Below, one piece after another: positions 5,293-6,012 of a stretch of 6,012 nucleotides of DNA. Under the pieces are notes generated by a model, which saw nothing but the letters and a program-made list of their open reading frames with translations, ran no database searches and was not told the origin of the DNA. The position numbers and the translations under genes were made by a program. The stretch lies in NCBI GenBank assembly GCA_947177115.1, contig CAMWTG010000176.1, forward strand, positions 1-6,012, written 5' to 3'. Origin of the DNA: an uncultured Clostridia bacterium (lineage in GTDB: Bacteria; Bacillota; Clostridia; Oscillospirales; Oscillospiraceae). Within the stretch, counting starts at the first letter, position 1. Every line of letters starts with the position of its first letter.

Positions 5293-5358
5293 TCACAGGT
5301 CCTTCCCCAAAGCTTCTTCCAGCTTGCCAAGGGCGCGCTTTTCGATGCGGGATACATC
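5293..5358 (-). pseudogene. sigK: 3' fragment of a sigma factor gene, probably sigK, separated from its 5' part
   Basis: Reading the minus strand from 5358 to the TGA at 5295-5293, 21 codons give D-VSRIEKRAL-GKLEEAL-GKDL. VSRIEKRAL is the second half of the region 4.2 helix-turn-helix of sporulation sigma factors; from memory of the family, sigma-K carries SYVSRIEKRAL, while sigma-E, -F and -G differ (SRLEK). The tail length after this motif is normal, so the true C-terminus is present. Upstream in the same frame the residues (HRLQYPGC) no longer resemble the expected GISRSY turn, so homology stops near 5356-5361. The frame has no start codon or ribosome binding site of its own. A large serine recombinase ends 48 bases upstream on the same strand. 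This suggests the gene is split by an inserted element rather than simply decayed. Which sigma factor it is remains likely, not proved. Confidence 0.7.
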
Positions 5359-5405
5359 GCACCCCGGGTATTGTAAACGATGCAGTTCTTGATTTTGTGT
5401 CGGTT
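5350..5405. other. Candidate attachment-site junction (attL/attR) of a serine-recombinase element
   Basis: The border between sigma coding sequence (left) and unrelated DNA (right) falls near 5356-5361. The core shared by both ends of the element should therefore lie at about 5350-5361 (plus-strand GGATACATCGCA). The outer half contains an odd-length palindrome ACCC-C-GGGT (5361-5369). Large serine recombinases act on sites of roughly 40-50 bp that lie next to their gene, as here. The exact crossover dinucleotide cannot be set from one end alone. Confidence 0.4.
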
Positions 5406-6012
5406 TTATGCAATTTCCAGCTTGTTAAAGCGAAATTTGATGATAATTTGTTTATCAGCTGTCAGCTCCACCCGTTCGATTAAACTGACCAGCAGCTCCC
5501 GATTGGTGGACGCGGTTTCCAGGAATCGCTCCACCAACTTTTTTGCCAGGTCAACCTGTTCCGCCGGGGAGTAGTCCGGGCGGTCCAGTTGGCTGAGCCG
5601 CTGTTCCAGGGCGGCGCGGTCGGCTTTGACTTTGGCGTAGATGCGCTGGAAGTCGGCTTCATCCAAGACGCCGCTCAGCTTATCCATGTACACTTTGTCC
5701 AGATGGGCGGTCAGGCTGTCAATTTTGGCTTTCAGCGAGACAATCTCTTTTTCGTTGTTCGCTTCCGCCAAAGCCTTTGCCACCTCCCGCTTGGCCGCGG
5801 GCAGCAGCTGGTCTGCCTGAAGATACTGCCAACAGACCTCCTGTACCTTTTCAATCACCGCTTGGGTCACTGTTTGCTCTTTGATGGTGTGGCTGGTACA
5901 GACGCCCGCCTTGGTGAACCGCTGGTAAGTGCGACAAACGAAATACAGCTTATCCTTCCCCGCCGCGTTCTTGCGGTTCAGCACCGCCAGCGGATAGCCG
6001 CACTCGTGACAG
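5406..6012 (-). CDS. Large serine recombinase, C-terminal part (5' end beyond window)
   Basis: The frame is open from the right edge to the TAA at 5408-5406, giving 201 visible residues. They begin with CHECGYPLAVLNRKNAAGK, followed by YFVCRTY and GVCTSHTI. This CxxC...C...C pattern is the recombinase zinc-beta-ribbon domain. A long charged helical stretch follows (about 80 residues, including MDKLSGVLDEADFQRIYAKV and AALEQRLSQLD), matching the coiled-coil region of large serine recombinases, and the end LIERVELTADKQIIIKFRF is typical of the family's C-terminus. The N-terminal catalytic serine domain and the recombinase domain lie outside the window. Such enzymes integrate and excise phages, conjugative elements and sporulation-gene intervening elements; B. 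subtilis SpoIVCA is one. Its C-terminal end faces the sigma fragment, so this is the edge of the inserted element. An internal GTG at 5984-5982 is not a likely start since the zinc ribbon extends upstream. Confidence 0.93.
   Translation of the reverse strand, partial: CHECGYPLAVLNRKNAAGKDKLYFVCRTYQRFTKAGVCTSHTIKEQTVTQAVIEKVQEVCWQYLQADQLLPAAKREVAKALAEANNEKEIVSLKAKIDSLTAHLDKVYMDKLSGVLDEADFQRIYAKVKADRAALEQRLSQLDRPDYSPAEQVDLAKKLVERFLETASTNRELLVSLIERVELTADKQIIIKFRFNKLEIA

Noticed and set aside
3974..5413. 479-residue minus-strand open frame opposite dinB
   Set aside because: Shadow of dinB. It also crosses the sigma fragment in a different frame and shows no recognisable domain.
1..6012. CRISPR array, tRNA, rRNA or insertion-sequence ends
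   Set aside because: No regularly spaced direct repeats, no cloverleaf or rRNA segments, and no transposase frame with terminal inverted repeats were seen.

Overview
The window looks like chromosomal DNA of a GC-rich, low-Gram-positive spore-former, probably a gut member of the Oscillospiraceae/Ruminococcaceae (Flavonifractor, Intestinimonas or Oscillibacter type). The basis is GC-rich genes with AT-rich control regions, AGGAGG-type ribosome binding sites, sigma-A-like promoters, an FMN riboswitch in front of ribU, and a fragment that resembles the end of a sporulation sigma factor. The genus is an inference.

Layout from left to right. (1) Positions 3-452 hold a small membrane protein, probably cut by the window edge, coupled directly to a 66-residue XRE/Cro-type regulator; a hairpin at 474-517 closes this unit. 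(2) Positions 603-2362 hold a MATE-family multidrug/metabolite exporter with its own promoter and a 7-bp inverted repeat in the promoter spacer. A 58-residue basic ORF with an excellent ribosome binding site follows, then a strong terminator. (3) Positions 2362-2874, minus strand, encode a SLOG-fold protein of the YpsA/DUF1273 type. Its promoter stands back to back with the next one. (4) Positions 2942-3957 form a complete riboflavin-uptake unit: promoter, a structured leader of about 100 nt, an FMN riboswitch (3081-3204), an expression-platform hairpin, and ribU, the substrate-binding subunit of an ECF transporter. (5) A 17-bp perfect-to-near-perfect palindrome (3995-4032) separates ribU from a complete Y-family DNA polymerase IV gene (dinB, 4052-5281). 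(6) The right end, minus strand, holds the C-terminal part of a large serine recombinase (5406-6012, running off the window). Between it and dinB lie the last 21 codons of a sigma-70-family gene (5293-5358).

The most interesting point is item 6. The 3' fragment encodes VSRIEKRAL, the region 4.2 recognition helix as found in sigma-K. It is cut off in the middle of the helix-turn-helix and sits directly beside a large serine recombinase on the same strand. This is the geometry of a skin-type intervening element splitting sigK, which in Bacillus subtilis and Clostridioides difficile is excised by a serine recombinase in the mother cell to rebuild the gene. The other half should lie beyond the right edge and cannot be seen here.

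The remaining genes are ordinary housekeeping or accessory genes. Their control regions hold several structures worth checking: the riboswitch expression platform that repeats both P1 strands, the palindrome over the candidate dinB promoter, and the inverted repeats of the MATE promoter and ribosome binding site.
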